Assembly: GCA_964459325.1 (NCBI GenBank)
Contig: CAYWKU010000021.1
Location: 1-56,569 of the forward strand
From: CAYWKU01 sp964459325
GTDB lineage: Bacteria > RBG-13-61-14 > CAYWKU01
Direction of reading: 5' to 3'
DNA: 56,569 nt
A program made the translations under genes and the position numbers. Below, piece by piece: positions 7,995 to 17,470 of this stretch. Position 1 is the first letter of the stretch; every line of letters begins with the position of its first letter. A model generated the notes under the pieces. That model was not told the origin of the DNA and did no database searches. It saw only the letters and a program-made list of their open reading frames with translations.

Positions 7995-9251
7995 ATGGAA
8001 TTCAACGAAGAACACTTCGATGTTGCGGTAACAGGCGGAGGCCCGGCGGGGATGATGGCCGCCGGGAGGGCCGCCGAGCGCGGGGCGCGGGTGGCGCTGG
8101 TCGAAAAAAAACGCTCCCCCGGAGCCAAACTACTGCTAACCGGCAAGGGCCGGTGCAACTTCACGAACGCGCGTCCGGATGTTCACGATTTCACAAAGGT
8201 TTTCGGAAAAGACGGAAAATTTCTCCGCCAGGCTTTAAACAACTTCGGCCCCGAAGACACCATCCGTTTCTTCGAAAAGCTCGGGCCGGGTGCGGTTACC
8301 GAACGGGGCGGCAGGGTGTTTCCCGCCTCCGGCGGGGCACGGGATGTAAAAGTTGCCCTTCAAAAATACCTGGAAAAACAACAAGTAACACTCATCACCA
8401 ACAGCGCAGTAAAAGAAATAGTCGAGAAAAACGACCAAATATCTCATTTGCGCCTTTCGGGCGGAAAAATCACGGCGGAACAATACATTATAGCCACCGG
8501 CGGACTCTCCTACCCCTCCACCGGCTCCACCGGGGACGGTTTCCATTGGGCGAGAAGGCTGGGGCATAATGTCACACCGCCGCGGCCTTCACTGGTTCCG
8601 GTAGTTCCGGAGGAATTATGGATTCGCGAACTCGCGGGGTTGGACCTCAAAAACGTACAAGTTTCCGTTTACCATGAGGGCAAAAAGAAGGATGAAAGGT
8701 TCGGTGAAGCCTCTTTCATGAAAGAAGCAATCGGCGGCCCCGTGGTGCTGGACATGAGCAAAAACATAGGGGTTCTCATGAAGCGAGGGGAGGTGCAACT
8801 GAGCATCGACCTCAAGCCCGCGCTCGGACACGCCGCGCTGGATGCAAGATTGCAGCGCGATTTGAGCAAATTCTCCAACAAGAAATTCAAAAACAGCCTG
8901 GTGGAATTACTTCCGGGCAAGTTGATTCCCGTGATGGTTGAACTTTCGGGAATAAACCCGGACAAAAAGTCGAACAGCATCACCGGCGGAGAAAGAAAAA
9001 GCCTGCGAAACCTGCTGAAAGACCTGAGAGTTATCGTCAAAGGCCTGGCCGGAATGGAGGGGGCCATAATCACCTCGGGCGGGGTGTCCCTCAGGGAAAT
9101 AGACCCCAGGAGCATGCGCTCGCGGCTTTTCGGCAACCTATACTTTGCGGGAGAAGTTATAGACCTGGACGGGCCCACCGGCGGGTACAACCTCCAGATG
9201 TGCTGGAGCACCGGGCGGCTGGCGGGGGAAAGCGCCGCCGGGTCATTATGA
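7995..9251 (+). CDS. HI0933/YhiN-family FAD-dependent oxidoreductase
   Basis: A 418-residue flavoprotein of the HI0933 (YhiN/BaiN-like) family. The FAD-binding motif VTGGGPAGMMAAGRA starts at about residue 12. The family signature LLTGKGRCNFTN follows near 48-59. IIATGGLSYPSTGSTGDG lies in the middle and the C-terminal FAD motif YFAGEVIDLDGPTGGYNLQ closes the fold. In other bacteria relatives act as NAD(P)H-dependent reductases of varied substrates; no specific reaction can be assigned. It is followed by lspA 80 bp downstream. Confidence 0.85.
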   Translation: MEFNEEHFDVAVTGGGPAGMMAAGRAAERGARVALVEKKRSPGAKLLLTGKGRCNFTNARPDVHDFTKVFGKDGKFLRQALNNFGPEDTIRFFEKLGPGAVTERGGRVFPASGGARDVKVALQKYLEKQQVTLITNSAVKEIVEKNDQISHLRLSGGKITAEQYIIATGGLSYPSTGSTGDGFHWARRLGHNVTPPRPSLVPVVPEELWIRELAGLDLKNVQVSVYHEGKKKDERFGEASFMKEAIGGPVVLDMSKNIGVLMKRGEVQLSIDLKPALGHAALDARLQRDLSKFSNKKFKNSLVELLPGKLIPVMVELSGINPDKKSNSITGGERKSLRNLLKDLRVIVKGLAGMEGAIITSGGVSLREIDPRSMRSRLFGNLYFAGEVIDLDGPTGGYNLQMCWSTGRLAGESAAGSL

Positions 9252-9294
9252 GGGTCGGTCACAAAAAACGAGTCCATTTATCGCAATAGTGCAC

Positions 9295-9323
9295 TTGACA
9301 CCCGCCGTTTCATCGCCCAAACT
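9295..9323 (+). promoter_or_regulatory. Possible promoter of lspA
   Basis: A perfect TTGACA (9295-9300) is followed after 17 bases by a poor -10 (CAAACT, 9318-9323). The predicted start would fall about two bases before the lspA ATG, again a leaderless arrangement. The weak -10 lowers confidence. Confidence 0.35.
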
Positions 9324-9331
9324 GCTTACCA

Positions 9332-9985
9332 ATGAAGCGCAAGTACAAACTCGTCCTGACCATCACGCCTCTTATGGTGGCCCTCGACCAGTTTACCAAG
9401 TGGGCGGTGACATCGCACATGCACCTCGGCGAAACCATACCCGTTATTCCCGGATTTTTAAGCTGGCATTACCTGACTAACGAGGGGGCCGCATTCGGAA
9501 TGTTCGGGGACATGGGGGACGGTTTCAGGGCGCCGTTTTTCCTGGTGGTAAGCCTGCTCGCCGTCGGCGTGGTCCTGTATTACCTGGCCAAAAGCGAGGA
9601 TTACAAGATGTTTTTCCCCGTTTGTCTGAGCTTCGTTCTGGCGGGCGCAATAGGCAACCTGGCGGACAGGATACGCCTCGGACACGTGGTTGATTTTATA
9701 CTGGTGGAGGCCGGTTTTTTGGGCGACGGCGCTGTTTCCACGCTCGATAAATGGCTCGGCACACATTACTGGCCCAGCTTCAACGTGGCGGATACCCTGA
9801 TTGTAATAGGTATAATCGGAATGGCCGTGGATTTGATTTTCTTTACCCCCGTCGAAGAAAAGAAGCCCGAAAAGGAAGCGGACGCGGAAGCTTCTGAAGA
9901 GACCGACGGGAATAATACCATCTCCGCCGATGAGGAAAACTACCGCACACTTTCGTTCACCCGGAAGTCGGATGAGCTCGAGTAA
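9332..9985 (+). CDS. lspA: Lipoprotein signal peptidase II
   Basis: This inner-membrane aspartic protease cleaves the signal peptide of diacylglyceryl-modified prolipoproteins. Four membrane segments are visible. The two catalytic aspartates sit in GNLADRIRLGHVVDF (about 119) and FNVADT (about 152). The motif TNEGAAFG is also typical. The 217-residue product is longer than the usual 160-170: the last 45 residues form an acidic cytoplasmic tail (EEKKPEKEADAEASEE) not seen in standard LspA. It lies 9 bp upstream of lgt, and the window encodes several likely substrates. No clear Shine-Dalgarno is seen. Confidence 0.95.
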   Translation: MKRKYKLVLTITPLMVALDQFTKWAVTSHMHLGETIPVIPGFLSWHYLTNEGAAFGMFGDMGDGFRAPFFLVVSLLAVGVVLYYLAKSEDYKMFFPVCLSFVLAGAIGNLADRIRLGHVVDFILVEAGFLGDGAVSTLDKWLGTHYWPSFNVADTLIVIGIIGMAVDLIFFTPVEEKKPEKEADAEASEETDGNNTISADEENYRTLSFTRKSDELE

Positions 9986-9994
9986 ATTTTCACG

Positions 9995-10873
9995 ATGAAA
10001 CCCGTTTTGTTTGAAATATTCGGCTATCCCGTACCCGCCCACCCGATATTTTACATAGTCGGCTTTCTGGCCGCCTTCGTCTGGGGCTATTACAGGGGGC
10101 GGCGCGTCGGACTTGACCCGGAAGACGTCCTGGACGTTGGTTTCTGGATTGTCATCGGAGTCCTTGTCGGCTCCCGGCTCATGTTCATACTCGTGACCCC
10201 CGGGCCTTACCTGGCCGACCCTTTGCGGGTGTTTTACCTGTGGGAAGGCGGCATGGCCCTGTACGGAGGCGCGGCGGGTCTCATTATCGCCACCCTGCTG
10301 GCCATAAAGATAAAAAAGATGCCGGTCGGCGACACCGGCGACGTCATCGCCGAATCCGCAGCTCTGGGGCTGGTCATAGGAAGACTGGGATGCCTGTTCG
10401 CAGGATGCTGCTACGGCAGGCCGACGGATTTGTCGTGGTGCATAACATTCACCGCGAAACACAGCGTCGCCTATCAACTGGTGGGGGAGCGATGCCTGCA
10501 TCCGACCCAGATTTACTCCTTTTTATGGCTGGGCATCTGTTTCGCCCTGGTGGTGTTGATATCCCGGCGCAAAAGCTTCCCCGGCCAGCCCACCTGGAGC
10601 TTTTTCATAATTTATCCGGTGGGAAGGTTCATTATCGAGCTTTTCCGGGGAGACCCGAGGGGTTACATACAGGAGCCTTACCTTTCGAGCCTTTTTTCTC
10701 CCCTGCTGTCCAAAATGACTTATACTCACTTCCCCGAGGGAGGTTTTCATCACGCGGCATACTTGAGCAGCTCTCAGATTTTGAGCATAATCTCGATAAT
10801 AGTGGCCGGAGCGGGATATATAATTGTCCGGCGCGCTCATTTGCGCTCAAAGGCCAATCGTGATATATCATAA
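9995..10873 (+). CDS. lgt: Prolipoprotein diacylglyceryl transferase
   Basis: It transfers diacylglycerol from phosphatidylglycerol to the lipobox cysteine of prolipoproteins in the inner membrane, the step before LspA. The 292-residue multi-spanning protein has the Lgt signature GRLGCLFAGCCYGRPTD near 128-144, the early His of PAHPIFY, VGSRL and the late GRFIIELFRGD. The extra Cys pair (AGCC) is common in anaerobe versions. Pairing with lspA makes one lipoprotein-maturation unit. Confidence 0.95.
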   Translation: MKPVLFEIFGYPVPAHPIFYIVGFLAAFVWGYYRGRRVGLDPEDVLDVGFWIVIGVLVGSRLMFILVTPGPYLADPLRVFYLWEGGMALYGGAAGLIIATLLAIKIKKMPVGDTGDVIAESAALGLVIGRLGCLFAGCCYGRPTDLSWCITFTAKHSVAYQLVGERCLHPTQIYSFLWLGICFALVVLISRRKSFPGQPTWSFFIIYPVGRFIIELFRGDPRGYIQEPYLSSLFSPLLSKMTYTHFPEGGFHHAAYLSSSQILSIISIIVAGAGYIIVRRAHLRSKANRDIS

Positions 10874-10885
10874 GCAGGTGGAGTG

Positions 10886-11257
10886 ATGAGCGGCGAGAAA
10901 ATATTGATAGTGGACGACTCTCCGACTATCCGTGAAATCGTGGGAGACGCCCTGGCGGAAGCGGGATACGAAGTTCACAAGGCAGCCGACGGCGAGGAAG
11001 GCTCCCGGAAAGCCATGGAACTCAAGCCCGACCTCGTAGTGCTCGACCTTACCATGCCCAAGCGCGACGGGATAGACGTCTGCTCGGACTTAAGAGGAGC
11101 CGAGGAGACAAAAGATACGAAAATAATTATGCTTACCACCCGCGACAGTGAATTTGACCAGATGGTCGGCAAAGAAGTGGGCGCGGACAGATACCTTCCC
11201 AAACCCTTCGATACCGAAACCATTATTTCAATAGTTCACGAGCTTTTAAGAGGATAA
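10886..11257 (+). CDS. Single-domain CheY-like response regulator
   Basis: A stand-alone receiver domain of 123 residues. Asp10-Asp11 bind Mg, Asp54 in VVLDLTMP is the phospho-acceptor, the Thr of IMLTT and the Lys of YLPKPF complete the switch. No output domain is present, so it acts by protein contact. AGGTGG sits just upstream; a GTG at 10883 in the same frame is an alternative start. No partner kinase is in the window. Confidence 0.9.
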   Translation: MSGEKILIVDDSPTIREIVGDALAEAGYEVHKAADGEEGSRKAMELKPDLVVLDLTMPKRDGIDVCSDLRGAEETKDTKIIMLTTRDSEFDQMVGKEVGADRYLPKPFDTETIISIVHELLRG

Positions 11258-11269
11258 AATCCCTGAATT

Positions 11270-11590
11270 TCAACCCTCTGAATCCCGATTTCCTTCTTTA
11301 CGGGAAGCTACAAAGGCTTTGTCCCTCTTTCTGATGCTCAAGAGCCAGGTTACATAATTGTACAACGCGGCGAAAATGAAGCCGCCCACGAATCCGTCTA
11401 TAAGTCCCCATATCCACCCGACAATCGCCCCGGCGGCGCTGACGCTGTACCCGGGGTAAAAGGTCAGAAACGCCACCGATTCCGGGTTGGAAGTGGCAGC
11501 CGCCCACAGTGTCATGAAAAGCACCCCGAAGGCCCAGAATATCCCCAGGGAAATGGCGAAGGCCAGCCTGTTCAGCTTGGCGTATTTCAT
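11270..11590 (-). CDS. Small membrane protein of the family annotated as bacteriophage holin
   Basis: 106 residues with two hydrophobic segments (about 8-30 and 52-82). The conserved run YPGYSVSAAGAIVGWIWGL, then DGFVGGFIFAALYN, is what databases label bacteriophage holin or conserved membrane protein. The context is not phage, so a holin role is unlikely. The C-terminus is charged (KRDKAF) and cytoplasmic. It converges on the receiver gene, 12 bp away. Confidence 0.6.
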   Translation of the reverse strand: MKYAKLNRLAFAISLGIFWAFGVLFMTLWAAATSNPESVAFLTFYPGYSVSAAGAIVGWIWGLIDGFVGGFIFAALYNYVTWLLSIRKRDKAFVASRKEGNRDSEG

Positions 11591-11737
11591 AATTGCCCAC
11601 CCCTTAAATCATATAAGTATCGGACTTAATATAACTTTTTATCGGAAATGACGCACCCATGAGGGAGGCCGCTGCAAAACTCGCCTCAAAGAGAAAAAAG
11701 TCCTTTTACTTTGTGATATCTGGGGGCCTCTTTTTCA

Positions 11738-11818
11738 GACAAGGGGCTTCAGCCTCTTGAATTTCAAGGGGTTAAAACCCCTTGTCCAGGGGTAAAACCC
11801 CTTGTCCAATGGAAAGTC
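11738..11818. repeat. Degenerate hairpin-repeat cluster
   Basis: This ORF-free stretch holds variants of the GACAAGGGG-type palindrome, including CAAGGGGTT/AACCCCTTG (11765-11784) and a further AACCCCTTGTCC copy. It belongs to the same hairpin family as the arrays near 32.6 and 34.7 kb. The region 11600-11970 holds no gene. Confidence 0.6.
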
Positions 11819-11917
11819 CATTTTCGTGGCGGCTGAAGCCAAATGTTCTTCACCCAAAAATTCCATTGTGCAATGGCCTCCGAGGTTTAATCCGGAAGTC
11901 GCACTGCCCTTAAAATG

Positions 11918-11943
11918 AAAAACCCGGCCTGAGCCGGGTTTTT
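11918..11943. terminator. Bidirectional rho-independent terminator
   Basis: AAAAACCCGGC (11918-11928) pairs with GCCGGGTTTTT around a CTGA tetraloop. It has T-tracts on both strands and lies 30 bp past the stop of the small gene at 11973 on the minus strand. Confidence 0.8.
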
Positions 11944-11972
11944 CGGTTTTGAGTATGGTTTATTACCGATTT

Positions 11973-12254
11973 TTATATGATGTCGGGGCCGAAATAAAAC
12001 TCGTATCTTCCGTCATTTACTTCGACCTTCAGGTTGCCTCCTCTTGAGGCGGCGTAAACTTCCCATGCCGGCTTGCAATCGTCACCGCAACAATCGACAG
12101 GAGGCGACCTGTGGCCCGTTTTCGAGTCATGCCACGACCAAAGTACCGGATTTCCTCCCAGTTTTTCAATTGCGGCTTTTTTTGCCTCGCGACGAGCCGT
12201 TGAAAAATCGCCGCCGTTGCTTCCATCCACTTTTATTATTTCCATGTTATCCAT
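11973..12254 (-). CDS. Small soluble protein resembling the AF1514/DUF5619 family
   Basis: 93 residues with no signal peptide. The central part LGGNPVLWSWHDSKTGHRSP, then CCGDDCKPAWEVYAASRGG, recalls small proteins of the AF1514 (DUF5619) family, whose function is unknown. The Cys-rich CCGDDC could bind metal. The start is ATG at 12254 with AAAGGAG eight bases upstream, preferred over an in-frame GTG three codons earlier that would sit on the ribosome site. It follows the CoA-transferase gene on the same strand and is closed by the 11918 terminator. Confidence 0.6.
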   Translation of the reverse strand: MDNMEIIKVDGSNGGDFSTARREAKKAAIEKLGGNPVLWSWHDSKTGHRSPPVDCCGDDCKPAWEVYAASRGGNLKVEVNDGRYEFYFGPDII

Positions 12255-12316
12255 TGTTATCACTCCTTTTCTCTCATTTTTGAGATGAGTGGAAAAGGAA
12301 ATGAGTTTCGGCGGGT

Positions 12317-13540
12317 TCAGACGATGCCCTCATCCTTGAGCTTTTTCAGCTCCTCTTCGGAAATGCCGAGAAAATCCCGATAGATTTCGGAATTGTGCTG
12401 CCCCAGGTCGGGGGCAACATGCCTGACTTCGCCGGGAGTTTCGCTGAGCTTGATGGGTGCCCCCGGGGTCGGAATTTTGCCGTACCTCGGATGCTCCAGC
12501 TCAAGATGCATGCCCCTTTCCGATAATTGAGGGTCCCGGTTCACCTGCTCGTTGTTTTTTACGACGGAGCAGGGGATTTTGTGCTCCACCATGGTATCTT
12601 CCACCTCCCGCGCCGTCCGGTGGGCGAACCAATTCCTGAACTCGTCCAGGTAGTTATCCCGGTTTTTCACCCTTTCCACCATGTTGGAGTACTCTGCATT
12701 TTCACTGGATAAATCCGGGCGGCCCATTATTTCCTTGACTACCGTATCCCATTGGCGGTCGGTAAGGCATACGAATGCCACGTAATCATCCTTGGTGGCA
12801 TACGAATACCAGCAGGGAAAGGGTCTGTCCTCGCCGGTGAAAATGTCCTCAATCGTCTCTCCCAGGGTATTTTCTATCGTGTTCTTAATCGGTTCCGTGC
12901 TTCTTTCCTCGATGGCCCTGAAGTTGTGGAAATACATCACGTCCTGCATGGAAATGTCCACCATCTGCCCTTCGCCGGTTTTTTCCCTCGAAATTATGGC
13001 GGCCAGAATCCCCATGGCCGCATAGGCGCCGCTGACAAAATCGCCGAAAAACACTCCCGGAGTCATATCAGGAGTTTTTTGAGCGTACATTATCCCGCCG
13101 GCGGCCTGGGCTATCAGGTCGAAGGCCACCCTGTCCCTGTATGGCCCGGTTCGCCCGAAGCCGCTTATCGAGCAGAAAATCAGGCGGGGATTTCTCTTTT
13201 TATGCTCCTCCCAGGTAAGTCCACGCTTGTCCATGAAACCGGGCGCGAAGTTCTCAACCACCACGTCCGCCCCATCCACCAGTTTCCAGTATATCTCGTG
13301 AGACCTGGAATCCCTCAGGTTGAGGGTTATGCCGCGCTTATTGCGGTTCCAGTTGGAAAACGCGCGGTCAAGACCGGGAATGGGGGTAAGCATAAGTCGC
13401 ATGGTTTCGCCCCACAGCGGCGGCTCGACTTTGATAACGTCGGCGCCCATGTCGGCCAGAAGCTGGGTGCACCTGGGGCCGGATAGAAACTGCGTTAAAT
13501 CGAGAACTTTTATTCCTTCCAGGGCCCCGGTGGTTTTCAT
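12317..13540 (-). CDS. CaiB/BaiF family class III CoA-transferase
   Basis: A 407-residue class III CoA-transferase, of the group that moves CoA between carboxylic acids through an aspartyl intermediate. Family marks are KVLDLTQFLSGPRCTQLLADMGADVIKVE at the N-terminus (residues 9-37), NRNKRGITLNLRD, GFGRTGPYRDRVAFDLIAQAAGG around the catalytic Asp region, and the C-terminal PRYGKIPTPGAP. The acid substrate is unknown. Its ATG overlaps the proS stop by 4 bp, an unusual coupling of a catabolic gene to a tRNA synthetase. Confidence 0.85.
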   Translation of the reverse strand: MKTTGALEGIKVLDLTQFLSGPRCTQLLADMGADVIKVEPPLWGETMRLMLTPIPGLDRAFSNWNRNKRGITLNLRDSRSHEIYWKLVDGADVVVENFAPGFMDKRGLTWEEHKKRNPRLIFCSISGFGRTGPYRDRVAFDLIAQAAGGIMYAQKTPDMTPGVFFGDFVSGAYAAMGILAAIISREKTGEGQMVDISMQDVMYFHNFRAIEERSTEPIKNTIENTLGETIEDIFTGEDRPFPCWYSYATKDDYVAFVCLTDRQWDTVVKEIMGRPDLSSENAEYSNMVERVKNRDNYLDEFRNWFAHRTAREVEDTMVEHKIPCSVVKNNEQVNRDPQLSERGMHLELEHPRYGKIPTPGAPIKLSETPGEVRHVAPDLGQHNSEIYRDFLGISEEELKKLKDEGIV

Positions 13541-15255
13541 TTATCCTCCATGTAAAATTTCTTTACCCTGTCGGTAACTTCGTTCATATCGACAAGCTCA
13601 ATTTCGTCGGACGTCCTTTCCTTGAGCTCCACCTTACCGTCTCCTATGTGTTTCGGCCCGACGGTTATTCTCAATGGCGCTCCCAGAAGGTCAGCGTCGG
13701 TAAATTTCACGCCTGCGCGCTCGTCGCGGTCGTCGAAAAGCGCCTTGTACCCGGCGGATTCCAGTTTGTCGTGAATTTCGAGGGCGGCTTGAGCCAAATC
13801 CTCCCGCTTCGCATTTACCGTCAATATGTAAACGTGAATGGGCGCAAGGGCTTTGGGCCAGATAATCCCGCGCTCGTCGTGGTTCTGCTCGATGGCCGCC
13901 GCGGCGGTACGGCCTATTCCAATGCCGAAGCATCCCATTATAAAGGGTTTTTCCTTACCTTCCTTATTGAGGAAATAAGCTCCCATGGATTCGGAATACT
14001 TGGCGCCGAGCATGAAAATGTGACCCACCTCGATGCCGCGATATTTTTTGAACGGCGAGCCGCACTTCGGGCAGGCGTCGCCTTCCGAGGCCATTTTGAT
14101 GTCCGAGTATAAATCCACCTTGAAGTCGCGCCCGATGTTCGAGCCCAAAACGTGAGCGTCGGCGGCGTTTGCGCCGGTGACCGCGTTTTTCATTCCCCTG
14201 ACCGAGTGGTCGGCCACAATTTGTATATCCAGGCCGTGCGGCCCTGCGAAGCCGACCGGGGCATTGGTAACTTTACGGACGACGGCGGCGTCGGCCATTT
14301 CCACCGTCTGAGCGCCCAGCGCGTTTCTTACTTTCACGGGATTCACGTCGTGGTCGCCCCTTACCAGGGCCGCCACCGGTTTCGAGTCCGCGGTCATGAT
14401 TATGGTCTTTATCAGCCTGTCGGGGTTTACCCCCAGGAATTTGGTAACGCTTTCCACCGTGGTCATGCCGGGAGTTTCAGCCCGCCGGAACTCCTCCATT
14501 TCCGACGATTCCGGCTCCGGCGGAACCTCATCGGGCGGTTTGATTTCCGCCAGGTCGGCGTTCGCGGAGTACTCGCACTTTTCGCACGAAAGCACCATGT
14601 CCTCGCCCGATTCGGCCAGCACCATGAACTCGTGGCTGAACCTGCCCCCGATGGCCCCGGTGTCGGCTTCCACGGCGCTATAGGAAAGACCGCATCGGGA
14701 GAATATCCGGCAGTAGGCGTCGTACATCAGCTTGTAACTTCGCTCCGCCGCCTCTTCGTCGGCGTCGAAGCTGTAAGCGTCCTTCATCATGAACTCCCGC
14801 GCCCTCATCAAACCGAAGCGGGGCCGGATTTCGTCGCGGAACTTTGTCTGTATCTGGTAAAGGTTCATGGGAAGCTGGCGGTAAGAGCGGATTTCCCTTC
14901 TTACTATATCGGTGATGACCTCCTCGTGGGTGGGCCCGAAGCAGAAGTCCCTTTCGTGGCGGTCCTTTATTCTCAATAGCTCCTTGCCCATCGCGTTCCA
15001 GCGGCCCGTTTCCTCCCACAATTCCCTGGGTTGGATAGCGGGCATGGCCAGCTCGATGGCCCCTGCGCGGTTCATTTCGTCGCGCACGATGTTTTCCACG
15101 TTGCGCAGCACGTCCAATCCCTGCGGCAGGAGGTTATAAATGCCGGCGGCCAGCTTTCTTATCATGCCGGCCCTAATCATGAGCTTGTGGCTTACCAGCT
15201 CCGCGTCGGCGGGGTCGTCTTTGATGGTGGGGATAAATGACCTGCTGTAGAGCAT
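13537..15255 (-). CDS. proS: Prolyl-tRNA synthetase (bacterial ProS with editing insertion)
   Basis: It charges tRNA-Pro. The 572 residues have the class II catalytic core (about 20-220 and 400-470, with GPTHEEVITDIVR and GCFGIGIGRTAAAAIEQ). The inserted YbaK-like INS domain between about 235 and 390 removes Ala-tRNA-Pro. The anticodon-binding domain begins near 475. It is a bacterial-type enzyme. SD AGAGG precedes the ATG at 15255. Confidence 0.95.
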   Translation of the reverse strand: MLYSRSFIPTIKDDPADAELVSHKLMIRAGMIRKLAAGIYNLLPQGLDVLRNVENIVRDEMNRAGAIELAMPAIQPRELWEETGRWNAMGKELLRIKDRHERDFCFGPTHEEVITDIVRREIRSYRQLPMNLYQIQTKFRDEIRPRFGLMRAREFMMKDAYSFDADEEAAERSYKLMYDAYCRIFSRCGLSYSAVEADTGAIGGRFSHEFMVLAESGEDMVLSCEKCEYSANADLAEIKPPDEVPPEPESSEMEEFRRAETPGMTTVESVTKFLGVNPDRLIKTIIMTADSKPVAALVRGDHDVNPVKVRNALGAQTVEMADAAVVRKVTNAPVGFAGPHGLDIQIVADHSVRGMKNAVTGANAADAHVLGSNIGRDFKVDLYSDIKMASEGDACPKCGSPFKKYRGIEVGHIFMLGAKYSESMGAYFLNKEGKEKPFIMGCFGIGIGRTAAAAIEQNHDERGIIWPKALAPIHVYILTVNAKREDLAQAALEIHDKLESAGYKALFDDRDERAGVKFTDADLLGAPLRITVGPKHIGDGKVELKERTSDEIELVDMNEVTDRVKKFYMEDK

Positions 15256-15409
15256 GCTTTACCTCTTGGTTTCCGGGCTTAATATTGAATTGAATAGGAT
15301 AATAAAAACCACCCCGGGTTTCCACCCGAGGCGGAAACGCAAAGCACTGGGCGAAAGTGTCGCCCCTACTATTCGGTATTAAGCATCAGGCCCCTTTCAA
15401 GTCTCTCCG

Positions 15410-17326
15410 CTACTCAGGGCAAATCGGTCTTGAGCCGTCGAGACCGGCTTTGGCCCTGGTAACCGAGCACATCAATTCTTTAGCCGCTTTATTCTGCGGG
15501 TCCATGGATAAGGCTTTTTTCAACAAAATTACGGCCCTGTTCATCACGCTGGCGTCGTAAGCCGTCCCGCCCTCCGTGGCCAGTATTTTCGCTTTTATAA
15601 CGCGGCATTCGGTATCTTTATTATTGATGCTCAGGGCCGCATCGCAATGTTTTTCGGCCCGTAAAAATCTGCCTTTTCCGTAATATTTCCGGGCTTTTTG
15701 CACGTGCTCATCGTAACTGAAATCTTCCGGTTGCACCGAGAATGGTTCATAAACATCGCCGCAGGAATATATGTTCACCAGCCGGCCCGGGTCGCCGTAT
15801 TCGGGGAAGAAATACATGGCGAGCAGGCGCCAGTCCTCCGGCAGATAGGAAGGAGCGAGCAACCACCTGAGCCGCTCGTAGCCGTATCTATATATTGTGC
15901 CGCTGTTTATTACCAATATCACCGGGTGGTCTTCCGCTTCTTCAGCAAGATCGGCCAAGGTCACGCCTTCAGGCAATCCTGCCCAGGTGAGGTCAAGATG
16001 GTAGGCCAGGTATGGTTTTCTGTCATATATGTACGTGTTCGGTAACAGGGAGTAGTTGCTACTTAATTTCGTTGCTATCTCTTTCATCCCTTTTCTTGGT
16101 CCAATTTGACGGTCGGGATTATGGATATCCTGTCCATATAATATTCTTACTCTGGAATAATCAAACACTAAAAGGCCCAAAATAACCGTGAACACAATCG
16201 TTTTCACAACGGTTTTCATTCTAATATATTTTATCGTCACCAGTTTGCCTGCAAAAGCCGCTATAGCTTGTATTCCTATTCCCGCCATAAACAGAACGAG
16301 AGGCGCAGCCGGTGAAATATATCTTTTGAAATGCCCCAGGGAATGAACCCCGAGTATGCCGAGAGCGAGCGCCGTCCACAGGATATAAATAATCATGAAT
16401 ACGAGCGGTAAATCCTTTTGCTTTAACATTTCGCTAGGCCTTGCCGCTTTTGTCGCCAGGTGAATCACCAGGCCGAGGGCGGCTGCCATGGAGACGGGAA
16501 GGATAAAGCTCCCCCATAATGCTTCCGCAGCGTTCGGGACGGACATGAGAACGGTTTAAAAGATACTTACCGACTCGGCGGGGGCTCTTATCCCCCTTTC
16601 AGTAAACCTGCTGCCCCACCAGGTCCCCTTCAGAAGAAGGCTGTAGAGCCAATATGGCGAAATCACGAGACATGCCGTAGCGGCGTAAATCACCCCATTT
16701 TTGAACCCTTTTGCGAGCTTGCCCGGTTGACCGGTAAGCAATCTGGTAAAGAATATCCACCCGGCGCCCAGTGGTATCAGTATGAAACCCAACTCGCGCG
16801 TCAAAGTCGCTAACCCCACCAGACCCCCGGCAAGGGCGCAATGTAATATCCGCCCGTTCCTGCCGGCCTCCCATATAACCCACGCCGAAGAAACGTACAG
16901 CAAAGTGAACAGGCTCTCAGTCAAAACGTTACTGGCCATCCCAGTCCTGAAAACCGCCAACCAAGCCGCCGCCAGCCCGGCCATAGCACCAAAAGCCCTG
17001 CTCCCCCAGAAAAAGAGCACTATAATCAACAAGACCAGGGAGGCCTTGCTCACCCACACCCCGGCGGCTTTCCAGTCGGGTATGAAGAATGAAGCGAATT
17101 TTATGGCCACGGGATAAAGCGGCGCTGTCAGGTAGTTGTCTATTTTCGCCCGATGCTCGACGTGAATTTTTCCTTCGGAAACGTTCTTCGCCACCCGCAG
17201 ATAATAAACGGAATCGGGGGATATTTTACCGGCTTCCTGATACCAGGAGGCCAACAGCCATGAACATACGAGCGCCGCTATCAGCGCCGCCGCAATGATA
17301 ATTCTTTTATGCCCGAAACCGGACAA
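15410..17326 (-). pseudogene. GT-C-like membrane protein with C-terminal TPR, split by an in-frame stop
   Basis: Two ORFs in the same frame, 16556-17326 (256 aa) and 15410-16546 (378 aa), together match the intact neighbour at 17471-19708 along its length. The only break is TAA at 16556-16558, aligned to a Glu codon in the paralogue: VSIF*TVLMSVP against VSVIETTALSVP. One base change from GAA to TAA explains it. The N-terminal part has SPDSVYYLRVAKN and many membrane segments of the GT-C (PMT/ArnT-like) fold. The C-terminal part has one TPR-like module ending LDGSRPICPE. It is either a recent pseudogene, a readthrough gene or a base-call error. The start is TTG 17326 with GAGGGG upstream. Confidence 0.8.
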
Positions 17327-17470
17327 TATGAGCCCCTCTCAAAAAATGTGTAAGCCGCAATTAACTTCACGTCGCGACCCGTCGGTACATAATAAAACAC
17401 TATTCATGCAGCGCAAACAATATGACTGTGAGCCTGATAAATTAAGCCGCCGATGAGGGGAAAACGGCTT

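Noticed and set aside
11270..11590. Holin label as evidence of a prophage
   Set aside because: No integrase, lysis or structural phage gene is nearby; the family is widespread in chromosomes.
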